A stretch of DNA of 64,000 nucleotides from Verrucomicrobiota bacterium. Lineage in GTDB: Bacteria > Verrucomicrobiota > Verrucomicrobiia > Chthoniobacterales > SZAS-18. Below the pieces are notes generated by a model. It was given only the letters and a program-made list of their open reading frames with translations, was not told the origin of the DNA and made no database searches. Below are positions 26,092 through 35,820 of the stretch, one piece after another (position 1 is the stretch's first letter; each line of letters opens with the position of its first letter). Both the position numbers and the translations under genes were made by a program. Location of the stretch: the NCBI GenBank assembly GCA_018240025.1, contig JAFEGM010000009.1:49223-113222 (forward strand), given 5' to 3'.

Positions 26092-26673
26092 ATGACCCTG
26101 GGTGAATTACTGGAGGAGATTCGGGCCCCTTATCTGGAACTGCTGCGCCAACGAGTGACGCCTCGGCCCGACGGTCTGCGGATCGTAGCCGAGCCGTCCG
26201 TGCGGGCTGACCACGGTGAGTTGGCCCGCGAAGGCCCGCTGCGCCTGCCGCTGCGGCTGGACCTGATCTTCCTGACGTCGGAAGGGGCGCGTCCAGAGAG
26301 GGTCGATTCGGAGCGCATGCTCGGCTTCGAGCCCGTCGAGCTGGCCTGGAGTCCAAGCGTGATCGTCCGGGTGGCGCCCTTCGTCTGGGACGACGCGCAA
26401 GTGGAACTCACCGGCTTGCCGCCGGAAGTCGACTGGCGGCCGCTGGCCGACTGGTTCGAGCACTGGTTCGATCCGGAGGACATCCGCCCGGCCGGACCTG
26501 ATCGGCTGACCGGGGTGGTGCATTTCCTTTCCGATCCGGAATCGCTGCCGGAAGGGCGCGCCCGCTTCCTGGTCGATTTCGGCTCGGCGCCGGTGGCCGC
26601 GGTGGACGAATTCCTGGATACCCTGGTGCGAGTCGGGGTCTGTCGGATCGACCTCGGCGGGGGCGAGGGGTGA
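26092..26673 (+). CDS. Conserved-looking cytoplasmic protein, unknown function
   Basis: The 193-residue product ([20 protein letters not shown]) lacks a signal peptide and is acidic. It contains LELAWSP-type strands, a Trp-rich central segment ([19 protein letters not shown]) and a C-terminal alpha/beta segment ([19 protein letters not shown]). The ATG at 26092 was chosen because upstream codons are part of the divergent promoter. I do not know the family. The gene ends 84 bases before the adhesin-like gene. Confidence 0.65.
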   Translation: MTLGELLEEIRAPYLELLRQRVTPRPDGLRIVAEPSVRADHGELAREGPLRLPLRLDLIFLTSEGARPERVDSERMLGFEPVELAWSPSVIVRVAPFVWDDAQVELTGLPPEVDWRPLADWFEHWFDPEDIRPAGPDRLTGVVHFLSDPESLPEGRARFLVDFGSAPVAAVDEFLDTLVRVGVCRIDLGGGEG

Positions 26674-26756
26674 TTGTCACATGTTTGGGGAAAGCGGCCT
26701 TTTTTGCTGCTTTCTCATGGACTTTGCGGCAGCCTGCGCAGGTCCTTTCCTGCACC

Positions 26757-29700
26757 ATGAACCTGTTCCGTTCGCTCTTTTTGACGGCTGCTTTCGCTTT
26801 CTCTTCGGTGGCCTCGGCGTGGGCGGCCACCACGGTCAACGTTTCGACCACGGCGCAGCTCATCACCGAGATCAACAACTGCAACGCGCAGCTCGGAGCG
26901 TATAGCGGGGCCAACACGATCGTTCTGGCCGACGGAAGCTACGACGTTTCGACCGTGCACAATTTCTGGTACGGCCCCAACGGCCTGCCGCCGATCCGCA
27001 GCGCCATCACCATCCGCAACAACGGCAACGGCGCCACCATCCGGCGCACGGGTGCCGCGAACTACCGGCTCTTCTACGTCGCCGGCGGCAGCCCGACCAT
27101 CGGCCCTGCCGGCACCGGTTCGCTGACCCTGGTGAATCTCACGCTCAGCGGCGGCTCCGCCGTGGGCGGCGCGGGCGGCGCCTTGAGCGGCGGCGGCGGC
27201 GGGCTGGGGGCCGGCGGCGCCATCTATAACCAAGGCGCGCTGAGGATCGTGAACTGCACCCTGACCGGAAACTCCGCCACCGGCGGGGCGGGCGGGTCGG
27301 ACGATGGCCTTTCCGTCGAGAGCGCGGGTGGCGGCGGCATGGGCGGGAACGGTGCCTCCGCCACGGCGAGCGCGGGTGGCGTTTTTTCCCGCTCCGGCGG
27401 CGGCGGTGGCATGGGCGGCAATGGCGGCGTCCTGACAGGGACGAGCACCGGCGGCAGCGGCGGCGGCGGCATTGCGACTACCTCGACGGTGGGTGATACG
27501 GCCGTCAATGGCGGCAGTCCGACGTCCACGACCACGGGCGGGACCGGGGGCGGCACGGGCGGGGCGGGCGGCAACAACGGCGCCAACGGTTCCGGCGGCG
27601 CGCTGGGCGGCGGGGGCGGCGGCAATGGCGCGAATTCCAGCGGGCCCGGTGGGCCCGGCGGCATCGGGGGCGGGGCGGGCGGCGGCAACACGAACTCCGT
27701 CGGCGGCTTCGGCGGCGGCGGCGGCAACTGCGTGGCTGGGAGCTACGGTGGTTTTGGCGCCGGCTCCGGCAGTGCGGGCTCGAATCCGCCCCAATCGGCC
27801 TCGGCCGAGACCGGTTTCGGCGGCGGCGCGGGGGGCGCGGTCGGATCCGGCTCGCAGCTGGGCGGCTTTGGCGGCGGCACCAGTACGTCCAATTCCTTCA
27901 GCGGCGGCGGCGGCGCGGGTTTCGGCGGTGCCATCTTCAACGACGCCGGCACGCTCACGGTGACCAACTCGACCATCGCCTTCAACACGGCTCGCGGCGG
28001 CGCGGGCGGAGCGGCCTTCTCCACCGGCGGCGCGGGCGGCGGCGCGGGCTTCGGCGGCGGCATCTTCAACCGCTCGGGCACGGTCACCCTGACCAACGCG
28101 ACCATCGCCCGCAACACGGTCGCGGGCGGCCTGGGCACGGTGGCCGGCGTCGCCACCGACGACGGTCTGGCCGCGGGCGGCGCCATCTATCACCTCGGCA
28201 TCAACCTCGGCCCGGTCGGCGCGCGCTCCACCTCGGCCTCCGCCACGGCCACGCTGACGCTGCGCAACAGCATCCTTTCCAACTCCACGGGCGGCAACGA
28301 TCTGCAGGCCCACAACTTCACCTCCCAGCAGGGCACGGCCACGGCGGTGATCAATCGCGACACGGCCAACATCGTGGTCGCGACCACGACCGTCGGTTCC
28401 GTCACCATCAACGGCACGACCTTCACCACCAGCGATCCTCAGCTGAGCGCTTCGCTCGCACTCAACGGGGCTCCGACCGGCTCGCCGCAGTCGCTCTTCC
28501 CGACCAGCGCGAGCAGCCCGATCCTCAACGCGGGCTCGAATTCCTTCGTCGTCAGCCCAACCTTCGAGGGCGCCGCGCCCTTTGCCGATCAGCGCGGCGG
28601 CAACAACTACCGCCGCATCAGCGGCCCTTCCGGCAACGTCAACGTGGATCTCGGCGCCGTGGAGGTGCAGTATCGGCCCTTCGTCACGTTCTCGGCCCCC
28701 AGTTCCACGTCCGTCTGCACCAGCGGCGCGCCGACGGTCACCATCGCGGCCAGCTACTTCAACGCGACCGCCCTCAGCACGGCATTCTCCGTCGATTCCA
28801 CCGGCAGCGCCGCCGCCAGCACCTCGGGTTCGTTCAATGCCTCCGCTCTGGTCAACACCATCACGTTTTCCGCCATCTCGGTGCCCGCCAACGGCACGCT
28901 AGGCTGTTCGGTGGTCGCAGGTGTCGCCTCGAATTCGGCCGGGGCCGCGCCCGACAACACCGTCAACGGCAACCTCGGCGGGGCCTCCGCGGCAGTCTCG
29001 TCCGCGACCTTCGCCGTGATCGCCCCTCCGACCACGGCCACCACCGGTGGCAATCAGACCGTCGCACCTCTCGGCACCTCCCTCGGACTCGGCGGCAACA
29101 CGCCGACCGCGGGCACGGGGACCTGGTTCGTGACGGGCGGCGGCACCGGCACATTCTCGCCCAGTGCCAACACGCCGAACGCGACCTTCACCCACACTGG
29201 CGGCGCGGGCCCGATCACACTGGAGTGGCGCATCGCGAACCCACCCTGCACCAGCTCCACGGCCGGGTTGACGGTGACGATCTTGGCTTCCACGCCCACG
29301 CCGACTCCGACGGCCACGCCGCTGCCGACCCCGACGCCGACGCCGACATTCACCCCGACTCCGAGCCCGACGCCGACCCTCACGCCGACGCCCACGCCGA
29401 CCGCGACACCGACGTTTACGCCCACCCCGACGTCGACTCCGACCGCGACGCCCTCGCCCACACCGAGTCCGACGCCGACCGTGACGCCCACGCCGACGCC
29501 CACGCCGACGCCGGGGGTCGCGCCGAGCATCACCAGCGCCGCCACCACGGTCTTCACGGTCGGCGTGAACGGCTCGTTCCAGGCCGCGGCCAGCGGCGTG
29601 CCGGATCCGACCTTCAGCACGACTGGGCCGTTGCCGGGCGGAGTCACGCTCTCGCCCGCCGGCCTGCTCAGCGGCATCCCCGCGGCCGGCGCGGGCGGAC

Positions 29701-30305
29701 AGACGTTCAACTTCGTGCTCGTCGCGACCAACGGTGTCGCGCCCGACGCCACGCAGAACTTCGCGCTCGTCATCAATCGTCCGCCGATCGCCGCAACGGA
29801 CACCTATTCGGTCCGGACCAACGCGCGCCTGTCCATCCCCGCTCCGAAGCTGCTGCGCAACGACAGCGATCCCGACAACGACCCGCTCACCCTCACCGGC
29901 GTCAGCCCGACCAGCGCGCAGGGCGGCACCGTCGGCCTGAGCGGCGGCGTCGTGACCTTCACCCCGGCCACGAATTACAGCGGCGCGGACTCGTTCACCT
30001 ACACGATCAGCGACGGCCGCGGCGGCTTCGCCACCGGCACCGCCAACGTCACGGTCGTGCTGGACAACTCGCTGTCGCTCAACCTCACCTCGATCACGGT
30101 CGACGGCACCGGGGCCCGCATCGTGGGCCAGGGCATCCCCGGGCAGACGTACCGGCTGCAGTCGACCGACAACCTGATGGTTCCGTTCGCCGATCTCTCC
30201 GGTCCGCTCACCGCAGACTCGACAGGACGCTTCGAGTATCTCGACACCCGTCTACCCGCCCAAGGGCCGCCAAATCGTTTCTATCGCGCTGTTTACAACC
30301 CGTGA
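26757..30305 (+). CDS. Large Gly-rich beta-helix adhesin-like exoprotein with Thr-Pro linker
   Basis: This 1182-residue protein begins with a signal peptide ([20 protein letters not shown], cleavage after AWA). Residues ~30-560 look like a right-handed parallel beta-helix with very Gly-rich loops ([18 protein letters not shown]), followed by a choice-of-anchor-like region. About 845-920 is a pure (TP)n-type linker ([20 protein letters not shown]). Then come an Ig-like putative domain ([18 protein letters not shown]) and a cadherin/Big-like domain ([34 protein letters not shown]). The C-terminus resembles the short end domain of other verrucomicrobial exoproteins. There is no sorting signal. 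It lies 28 bases before the PEP-CTERM gene, so the two may be co-expressed. Confidence 0.82.
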   Translation: MNLFRSLFLTAAFAFSSVASAWAATTVNVSTTAQLITEINNCNAQLGAYSGANTIVLADGSYDVSTVHNFWYGPNGLPPIRSAITIRNNGNGATIRRTGAANYRLFYVAGGSPTIGPAGTGSLTLVNLTLSGGSAVGGAGGALSGGGGGLGAGGAIYNQGALRIVNCTLTGNSATGGAGGSDDGLSVESAGGGGMGGNGASATASAGGVFSRSGGGGGMGGNGGVLTGTSTGGSGGGGIATTSTVGDTAVNGGSPTSTTTGGTGGGTGGAGGNNGANGSGGALGGGGGGNGANSSGPGGPGGIGGGAGGGNTNSVGGFGGGGGNCVAGSYGGFGAGSGSAGSNPPQSASAETGFGGGAGGAVGSGSQLGGFGGGTSTSNSFSGGGGAGFGGAIFNDAGTLTVTNSTIAFNTARGGAGGAAFSTGGAGGGAGFGGGIFNRSGTVTLTNATIARNTVAGGLGTVAGVATDDGLAAGGAIYHLGINLGPVGARSTSASATATLTLRNSILSNSTGGNDLQAHNFTSQQGTATAVINRDTANIVVATTTVGSVTINGTTFTTSDPQLSASLALNGAPTGSPQSLFPTSASSPILNAGSNSFVVSPTFEGAAPFADQRGGNNYRRISGPSGNVNVDLGAVEVQYRPFVTFSAPSSTSVCTSGAPTVTIAASYFNATALSTAFSVDSTGSAAASTSGSFNASALVNTITFSAISVPANGTLGCSVVAGVASNSAGAAPDNTVNGNLGGASAAVSSATFAVIAPPTTATTGGNQTVAPLGTSLGLGGNTPTAGTGTWFVTGGGTGTFSPSANTPNATFTHTGGAGPITLEWRIANPPCTSSTAGLTVTILASTPTPTPTATPLPTPTPTPTFTPTPSPTPTLTPTPTPTATPTFTPTPTSTPTATPSPTPSPTPTVTPTPTPTPTPGVAPSITSAATTVFTVGVNGSFQAAASGVPDPTFSTTGPLPGGVTLSPAGLLSGIPAAGAGGQTFNFVLVATNGVAPDATQNFALVINRPPIAATDTYSVRTNARLSIPAPKLLRNDSDPDNDPLTLTGVSPTSAQGGTVGLSGGVVTFTPATNYSGADSFTYTISDGRGGFATGTANVTVVLDNSLSLNLTSITVDGTGARIVGQGIPGQTYRLQSTDNLMVPFADLSGPLTADSTGRFEYLDTRLPAQGPPNRFYRAVYNP

Positions 30306-30333
30306 GGAAACGCCCAACATCCCGTCTCATCCC

Positions 30334-31035
30334 ATGCCGAATCTGCGCTCTCTTCTCGCCGCCACGGGTGCCGCCCTGGCCATCTTCACGGCCGCTCCGG
30401 CGTCCGCGCAGTTGATGGAGAACTACACGGCCTCTCCCGGAGTCTCCATTCCGGACGGAGATCTGGTGGGTGTGGCCAGCACGATCAACGTGCCGTTCTC
30501 GTCCATCACCCAGATCACTTCGGTCAGCGTCAGCCTGCAGATCTCGGGAGGCTACAACGGCGATTTCTACGCCTACCTGGTGCATTTCCTGCCCAACTCG
30601 ACCCAGGCGGGTTTCGTCACGCTGCTGAATCGCGTCGGCGTGACGGGGTCTGATCCGGTCGGCTACGGCGATGCAGGCTTCAACGTCACCTTCACCAGCC
30701 TCGGGCCGGACATTCATCTCTACCAGAACGTGACCAACCCGGGCGGCTCGGCGTTGACGGGGACGTGGAGTCCCGACGGCCGCACGGACAGTCCGCTGAC
30801 CGTGACCGATGCGAGCGCGCGGCTCAGTTCGCTGGCGTCGTTCAATGGTGGCATCGCGGCCGGCACCTGGACGCTCTTCATCGCGGACGTGGCCGGTGGC
30901 GACATCGGCACCTTCACCAGCTGGGGCCTGACCATCCAGGGCGTGCCCGAGCCGGGCACGGTGGCGGCCGGAATGCTGGCCGTGGGTCTGCTCGGCGTCG
31001 CGGCGCGGCGTCGGCGGCAGCAGCCGACGGCCTGA
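30334..31035 (+). CDS. PEP-CTERM protein with proprotein-convertase P-like domain
   Basis: The 233-residue protein has an N-terminal signal peptide (cleavage after ASA-QL), a beta-sandwich resembling the P/Homo B domain (SVSLQISGGYNGDFYAYLVH, GTWTLFIADVAGGDIGTF), and a classical PEP-CTERM tail: VPEPGTVAAG, a hydrophobic helix, and RRRR. PEP-CTERM tails are recognised by exosortase, so the protein is expected to be processed at the membrane and delivered to the surface or matrix. No exosortase gene is in the window. The gene follows the adhesin-like gene closely. Confidence 0.9.
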   Translation: MPNLRSLLAATGAALAIFTAAPASAQLMENYTASPGVSIPDGDLVGVASTINVPFSSITQITSVSVSLQISGGYNGDFYAYLVHFLPNSTQAGFVTLLNRVGVTGSDPVGYGDAGFNVTFTSLGPDIHLYQNVTNPGGSALTGTWSPDGRTDSPLTVTDASARLSSLASFNGGIAAGTWTLFIADVAGGDIGTFTSWGLTIQGVPEPGTVAAGMLAVGLLGVAARRRRQQPTA

Positions 31036-31105
31036 AGTCGCGGGCAAGGCGCGGGCTCATCCGCTCGCGCGGAGCCGACCGCAGCGTTGACTCGGAACGC
31101 GGCAT

Positions 31106-31160
31106 GCGTCGCGAGGGTCGCGTCGCGAGGGTTTCGCGTCGCGAGGGTTTCGCGTCGCGT
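31106..31160. repeat. Short tandem repeat upstream of padR gene
   Basis: Three copies of a ~15-base unit (GCGTCGCGAGGGT, with TTTC between later copies) occur in the gap between the PEP-CTERM gene and the PadR gene. The unit contains the palindromic CGCGTCGCG. It could be a regulator site or a simple replication-slippage repeat. Confidence 0.6.
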
Positions 31161-31260
31161 GCGGCGCGGCCTCCCCCTCACGCCGACCTTGCGCATCCGG
31201 CGCTCCCGGCGCGCTTCCTTTTGACCGTCTGAATGAGCGGCGCATGCTCGTTCCTTCAGA

Positions 31261-31608
31261 ATGTCTAAACGAACCGCCGCTCCCGCCAAGCCCGACCTCC
31301 TGCAGGGCACGCTCGACCTCCTGATTCTGCGCGCCCTGCAGCTCGAGCCGATGCACGGTTTCGGGCTCTCGCAGCGCCTGCGCGAGCGCTCGGGCGAGGT
31401 CTTTCAGGTCGAGATGGGTTCGCTTTACCCTGCGCTTTGCCGGTTGGAGGCGCAGGGCTGGATTCGCGGGGCGTGGGCCACGACCGAGAACAACCGCCGC
31501 GCCCGCATCTACTCGCTGACCGCCGCCGGCCGTCGTCAGCTGGAGGAGGAGACCGCGCGCTGGGTGCGGCTCTCGCAGGCGGTCAATCTCGTCCTCCAGC
31601 CCGCCTGA
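31261..31608 (+). CDS. PadR-family transcriptional regulator
   Basis: This 115-residue protein is a PadR winged-helix repressor: LLQGTLDLLILRALQLEPMH is the family signature, followed by VEMGSLYPALCRLEAQGWIR (recognition helix and wing) and YSLTAAGRRQLEEE. PadR proteins usually repress an adjacent operon and respond to small ligands. Here the stop is 3 bases before the ADOP permease gene, which is the standard PadR-ADOP pairing of Acidobacteriota and Verrucomicrobiota; the pair is very probably autoregulated. Confidence 0.95.
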   Translation: MSKRTAAPAKPDLLQGTLDLLILRALQLEPMHGFGLSQRLRERSGEVFQVEMGSLYPALCRLEAQGWIRGAWATTENNRRARIYSLTAAGRRQLEEETARWVRLSQAVNLVLQPA

Positions 31609-31611
31609 GCC

Positions 31612-34371
31612 ATGAGCGCCCTGCATCGGCTGTTGTTTCGCCTCGGCGCGCTTTTCCGGCGGCAGCGCACGGAGGACGATCTGACCGCCGAGATCCGCGC
31701 GCATCTGGAAATGGCGGTCGAGCAGAAGATCGCCGAGGGCCTCCCGCCCGCCGAGGCGCGCCGTGCCGCGCTGCGCGAGTTCGGCAGCGTGGAGCCGATG
31801 AAGGAGCGCTGGCGGGCCGAGCGCCGCTTCGTCGCGCTGGAGCAGTTCGGGCGCGATCTCCGCCTCGGCCTGCGCGCCTTGCGCCGGCAGCCGGGTTTTT
31901 CGGCGGTCGCCATTCTCACGCTGGCGGTCGCACTCGGCGTGAACACCTCCATCTTCGCACTGGTCAATGCCGTGCTCCTGCGCGAGCCGGTGGCGCACGA
32001 GCCCGAGCGGGTGGCCTGCCTGTTCACCGGCAGTCGGGACGCGGCCCGCGAGTTTCGGCCGTTCTCGCACGCGGAGTTCAAGGTTCTGCGGGGGAATCGC
32101 GAAGTCTTCACCGACACGGCTGCGGTCGCTTTCAGCTATCTCGCGCTCGGCCGCGACGAAGCCTTGCGGCGCAGCTTCGCCTTCCTCGCCTCGGAGAACT
32201 TCTTCGCCCTCCTCGGCGCGCGTCCGGTCGCGGGCCGCTTCTTCACCGCCGACGAATGCCGCCCGGGCGCCGGACAGCGCGTGCTGGTGGCGAGTCACGA
32301 GCTCTGGCAGCGCGAGGGCGGCGGGGCCGATTTCCTCGGCCGGACGCTGCTCGTCAACGGCCGCGAATACACGGTCGTGGGGATCGCTCCGCCGGGCTTC
32401 GGGGGCATCACGGCGCTGATCGTGCCCGACTGCTGGCTGCCGCTCGGGGTCTACGCCGAGACCACGGCCGCGTTCGCGGAAGCCACCCCGGCGCTCGATC
32501 TGCAGCATCCGACCAGCTACGCGCTCAATCTCGTCGGCCGACTGCGCGACGGGCTGACGCTCGAGCGCGCGCGCCCGCTGCTGCCCGTGCTGGCGGCGCG
32601 GCTCGAGGCCCTGCCGGGTCGTGCCGCGGCGCCTCCGCGCGAGCTGCTCCTGACCAAGCCTTTCGGAATCAGCCCCCAGCCGCCCGAGCATCGCCCGCTC
32701 CAACTGCTCGCCGCGCTCCTGCTCGCCATGGCGGGCATCGTCCTGCTCATCGCCTGCCTCAATCTCGCCAACATGCTGCTGGCCCGCTCGGCCACGCGCG
32801 CGCCGGAAATCGCGCTGCGCCTCGCGCTGGGCGCCTCGCGCGGGCAGATCGTGCGCCAGCTGCTGACCGAGGGATTGGTCCTCGCGCTGGTCGGCGGCGT
32901 GCTGGGTCTTCTCTTCAGCGCGGCGGCCAATGCGTTCCTGCAGCGCATCGGCACCGCTTTGCTCAGCTCGATGAGCTTCAATCTTTCCCTCCCGCTGCAG
33001 CCCAACGCGGCGGTGCTCGGCGCGACCTTCGCGTTCTGTCTGCTGGCCACGCTGCTCTTCAGCCTGCTGCCCGCCTGGCGCGCGGCCCGGGCCGATCTCG
33101 TGCACGATCTGAAATCCACCGCCAGCGAGGCGGGCGCGACCGGCGCGGGCTGGGACGGCTTCTTCGCCGGGCGTCACCTGCTCGTCATGGCGCAACTCGC
33201 GCTCTCCGTCGTGCTGGTCTTCTCCGCCGGCCTCTTTCTCCGCGGCGCCCTGCGCGCGGGCGGCGCCGAGGTAGGCTTCCGGCCGGAAGGCGTGGCGCTG
33301 GCGGAGTTCGATTTCACGCTCGCCAACACGCCTCCTGCGGAGGCCCGCCGCCGCCAGCTGCGCGTGCTGGAGACGGTCGCGCGGCTGCCCGGCGTGGAGG
33401 CCGCCGGCCTGGCTTCGTGCGTCCCCTACAAGAACGAGATTGCGCCTATCCGCGTCGTGCGGGCCGATGTGCTCCCGGCGGCGCCGGGTGCGACACGCGG
33501 CATTGGCGTGCTGCCCGCGGCGATCAGCCCCGGCTATCTGCCGGCGCTCGGCGTGCGTCTGCTGCGCGGTCGCAATTTCTCCGAGAGTGAGCTGGCCGAA
33601 TCCGGCGGTCGTCGCGTCTGTCTGCTCGACGAAAACCTGGCCGCGCGCCTCTTTCCCGGCGAGGAACCGCTGGGCCAGCGCGTGCGCGAAGCCCGGCCCG
33701 GCGCGCCCGAACTGGAAGTCGTGGGCCTGGTGGCGCGGCACAATCAGGACGTGCTCGACAAGGAGCGCCCGCTCCCGCGGCTCTTCGTCCCGCTCGGGCA
33801 ATGGGAGGATCCGCGGCTGATGTTCCTCGCCGTGCGCCTGCGCCAGTCGTCGCCCGTCGCGGTGGTGGCCGCGCTGGCCCCGCTGCGGCAGGCCCTGCGC
33901 GAGCTCGACCCCGACCTGCCCATGCTGCAGTTGCTGCCGTTCGAGCAGTATCTCGGCAAGAGCTACAACCTCTGGATGGGCCGCATCGGCGCCGCGCTCT
34001 TCGGCTTCTTCGGCGGGATCGCGCTCCTGCTGGCCGCGCTCGGCGTTTACGGCGTGCGGGCCTACTCCGTTCAACGTCGCACCCGCGAACTGGGCATCCG
34101 CCTCGCACTGGGCGCGACCAAGGCCGACATCCTCTGGCTCGTCCTGCGCCAGGGGGCGCTACAGACCGCCGTGGCCGTCGGCGTCGGGCTGGTACTCGCG
34201 CTGCCGGTCGGACGCGCGGCCGCTTTCTATCTGCACGAAATCCGCGGCCACGATCCCGTCCTCCTCCTCGCGGCCGCCGGCGTCCTTTCCGCCGCCGCCC
34301 TGCTGGCCAGCTTCCTCCCCGCCCGCCGCGCCGCCCGCATCAGCCCGCTCCGCGCGCTGCGGACCGAGTAG
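31612..34371 (+). CDS. ADOP-type ABC transporter permease (MacB/FtsX-like)
   Basis: The 919-residue protein belongs to the duplicated orphan permease group. Residues ~15-75 form the short cytoplasmic prefix domain (DDLTAEIRAHLEMAVEQKIA, AALREFGSVEPMKERW). A first transmembrane helix (~103-125) leads into a MacB-type periplasmic domain. Helices around 365-500 form the first FtsX unit (IALRLALGASRGQIVRQLLT). A second periplasmic domain follows, and a second FtsX unit near the end repeats the motif (LGIRLALGATKADILWLVLR). No ATPase gene is adjacent, as is usual for ADOP. Such permeases are thought to work mechanically on periplasmic substrates; the substrate is unknown. Confidence 0.93.
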   Translation: MSALHRLLFRLGALFRRQRTEDDLTAEIRAHLEMAVEQKIAEGLPPAEARRAALREFGSVEPMKERWRAERRFVALEQFGRDLRLGLRALRRQPGFSAVAILTLAVALGVNTSIFALVNAVLLREPVAHEPERVACLFTGSRDAAREFRPFSHAEFKVLRGNREVFTDTAAVAFSYLALGRDEALRRSFAFLASENFFALLGARPVAGRFFTADECRPGAGQRVLVASHELWQREGGGADFLGRTLLVNGREYTVVGIAPPGFGGITALIVPDCWLPLGVYAETTAAFAEATPALDLQHPTSYALNLVGRLRDGLTLERARPLLPVLAARLEALPGRAAAPPRELLLTKPFGISPQPPEHRPLQLLAALLLAMAGIVLLIACLNLANMLLARSATRAPEIALRLALGASRGQIVRQLLTEGLVLALVGGVLGLLFSAAANAFLQRIGTALLSSMSFNLSLPLQPNAAVLGATFAFCLLATLLFSLLPAWRAARADLVHDLKSTASEAGATGAGWDGFFAGRHLLVMAQLALSVVLVFSAGLFLRGALRAGGAEVGFRPEGVALAEFDFTLANTPPAEARRRQLRVLETVARLPGVEAAGLASCVPYKNEIAPIRVVRADVLPAAPGATRGIGVLPAAISPGYLPALGVRLLRGRNFSESELAESGGRRVCLLDENLAARLFPGEEPLGQRVREARPGAPELEVVGLVARHNQDVLDKERPLPRLFVPLGQWEDPRLMFLAVRLRQSSPVAVVAALAPLRQALRELDPDLPMLQLLPFEQYLGKSYNLWMGRIGAALFGFFGGIALLLAALGVYGVRAYSVQRRTRELGIRLALGATKADILWLVLRQGALQTAVAVGVGLVLALPVGRAAAFYLHEIRGHDPVLLLAAAGVLSAAALLASFLPARRAARISPLRALRTE

Positions 34372-34532
34372 CGGAGGAGCGGAGGAGCGGAGGAGCGGAG
34401 GAGCGGAGGAGCGGAGGAGCGGAGGAGCGGAGGAGCGGGGGAGCGGGGGAGCGGAGGAGTGGAGGAGTGGAGGAGCAGGGGAGCAGGGGAGCAGGGGAGC
34501 GGGGGGCGGGGGGCGGGGGAGCGGGGGGCGGG
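34372..34532. repeat. Purine-rich tandem repeat after the ADOP gene
   Basis: Immediately after the ADOP stop there are about eight near-perfect copies of a 9-base unit (CGGAGGAGC-like), which then decay through GGAGTGGAGGAG and AGCAGGGG variants into a G-rich run. It is a low-complexity array on one strand (purines only on +). It could form triplex or G-quadruplex structures in the transcript and probably changes length by slippage. Confidence 0.85.
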
Positions 34533-34620
34533 AAGGTCATTCGCGTTTTGCCGGTGCGGCTGGTTTGCAAAGTATCGGGGTGGTGAGTGCTCGCGCTCCC
34601 GTGCGAGCTCGCCCGTCGTT

Positions 34621-34863
34621 CCAACGCCGAAGGCGTTCCGGAGTCGAGCCCAAGGTTGGCCGAGGCACGAGGCCTACCTTGGGGTCGCCGCGCATTGGGC
34701 GCCTACCGCGAAACGGTTACGGCACGTGCTGCCCTGGGGAATGCGCTCTCGAGCGGACGCGACGCAACCGCTTCGAGGTAGGGCGATCGTCGGGCGCAGG
34801 TCCAAGGGTAGGCCTCTTGCCTCGGCCAACCCTTGGCTTTGGAGCGAAACGCCTTCGGCGTAG
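34621..34863. repeat. 243-bp imperfect palindrome (MITE-like or structured element)
   Basis: The outer arms 34621-34682 (CCAACGCCGAAGGCGTTCCG...) and 34802-34863 are about 62 bases each and largely reverse-complementary. Inner arms 34699-34721 and 34763-34785 are also reverse-complementary, and both pairs share the centre near 34742. Each outer arm starts with its own small palindrome (AACGCCGAAGGCGTT). No protein fits this stretch. It is either a miniature transposable element or a long structured RNA. Confidence 0.7.
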
Positions 34864-34960
34864 GGCCGCCCGCCTCTGCTTCAATCGTCCTACACCCCGC
34901 AGATTGCAGGATGGACGCAGATGCGGGCGAGAATGGAAGGCTGAGGCAGGCGGTCCGTCG

Positions 34961-35749
34961 TCAGTTTGGATCGGGCGAGGCCGGCGGCGTCGCCCCTCCG
35001 CCCAGCTCGCGGACGGCCTGCTCGGTGACTTGGGCGATGTGATCCCAGCCGGTGCGATCGTGCGGAACGTCGGCAAAGGTCCGCGGTGGGCCGAGGCGCA
35101 GGCGGACGCGGCCGGGGGACGGTCGGCCGCGGTGCGGGGGCCAGGCGGCGAAGCAGCCTTCGAGATGGCAGGGGATGACCGGGACGCTGGTGCCGGCGAC
35201 GAGCATGCCGAGACCGGCCTTGAAGCTGGCCATCTGGCCGTCGCGGGTGCGGGTGCCCTCGGGGAAGAGGATGAAGCCAGAGGGTTCCTCGACGAGGCGC
35301 TGCCGCAGATCCTCCATGCCGTGCCGGCCGCCGCTCTTGCGCCAGACGGGCAGGGCGTTCAGCGCGTGGGCGGCGAAGAGGCTGGTGGTGGGCTTGGAGA
35401 AGAAGGTGTCGCCGGCGGCCAGCGGGAAGACCTGCGCGCGCAGACGCATCGGCAGCGGGGCGCAGAGCGCGAGGGCGTCGAGATGGCTGGAGTGGTTGGC
35501 CACCATGACGAACGGCGCCTCGGTCGGCAGGTGCTCGCGTTGGTGAATCTCGAACCGATGCGCCAGGCGGAGATACAGGCGCATCACGCTCCACCAGCCG
35601 CCGTGGAGCAGGGCCTCGAACCAGCCGGCTTCGCGCAGATTGCTGCGGCGCCGCTCGGAGGGCGGCAGACCGAGATCGCGGGCGGGGCGCAGCTTCCAGG
35701 AGTCCAAGCGCGGGAGCATCGCCCGGAATGCGGTCACGTGGAATCGCAA
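34961..35749 (-). CDS. 1-acyl-sn-glycerol-3-phosphate acyltransferase-like protein (PlsC family)
   Basis: The 262-residue protein has the acyltransferase block I NHSSHLD (HX4D, His86/Asp91) and block III FPEGTRTRDG (~162-171). These transfer an acyl chain from acyl-ACP or acyl-CoA to lysophospholipid or a related acceptor at the inner membrane. The block II/IV segments (SVPVIPCHLEG) are also present. The start at 35749 is the longest; ATG at 35719 is an alternative. CdsA, which uses the phosphatidate product, is encoded nearby on the other strand (36378), so phospholipid synthesis is the likely context. Confidence 0.85.
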   Translation of the reverse strand: MRFHVTAFRAMLPRLDSWKLRPARDLGLPPSERRRSNLREAGWFEALLHGGWWSVMRLYLRLAHRFEIHQREHLPTEAPFVMVANHSSHLDALALCAPLPMRLRAQVFPLAAGDTFFSKPTTSLFAAHALNALPVWRKSGGRHGMEDLRQRLVEEPSGFILFPEGTRTRDGQMASFKAGLGMLVAGTSVPVIPCHLEGCFAAWPPHRGRPSPGRVRLRLGPPRTFADVPHDRTGWDHIAQVTEQAVRELGGGATPPASPDPN

Positions 35750-35820
35750 AAGCCGAGCCCGGCGCGCTCGGGAATCGATTTGCGATTTCGCCGCGCCGAA
35801 ACCCGGGCGAGGATCGCGCC

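Noticed and set aside
29290..29516. Tandem DNA repeat as non-coding VNTR
   Set aside because: It is in frame and encodes the Thr-Pro linker of the adhesin-like protein.
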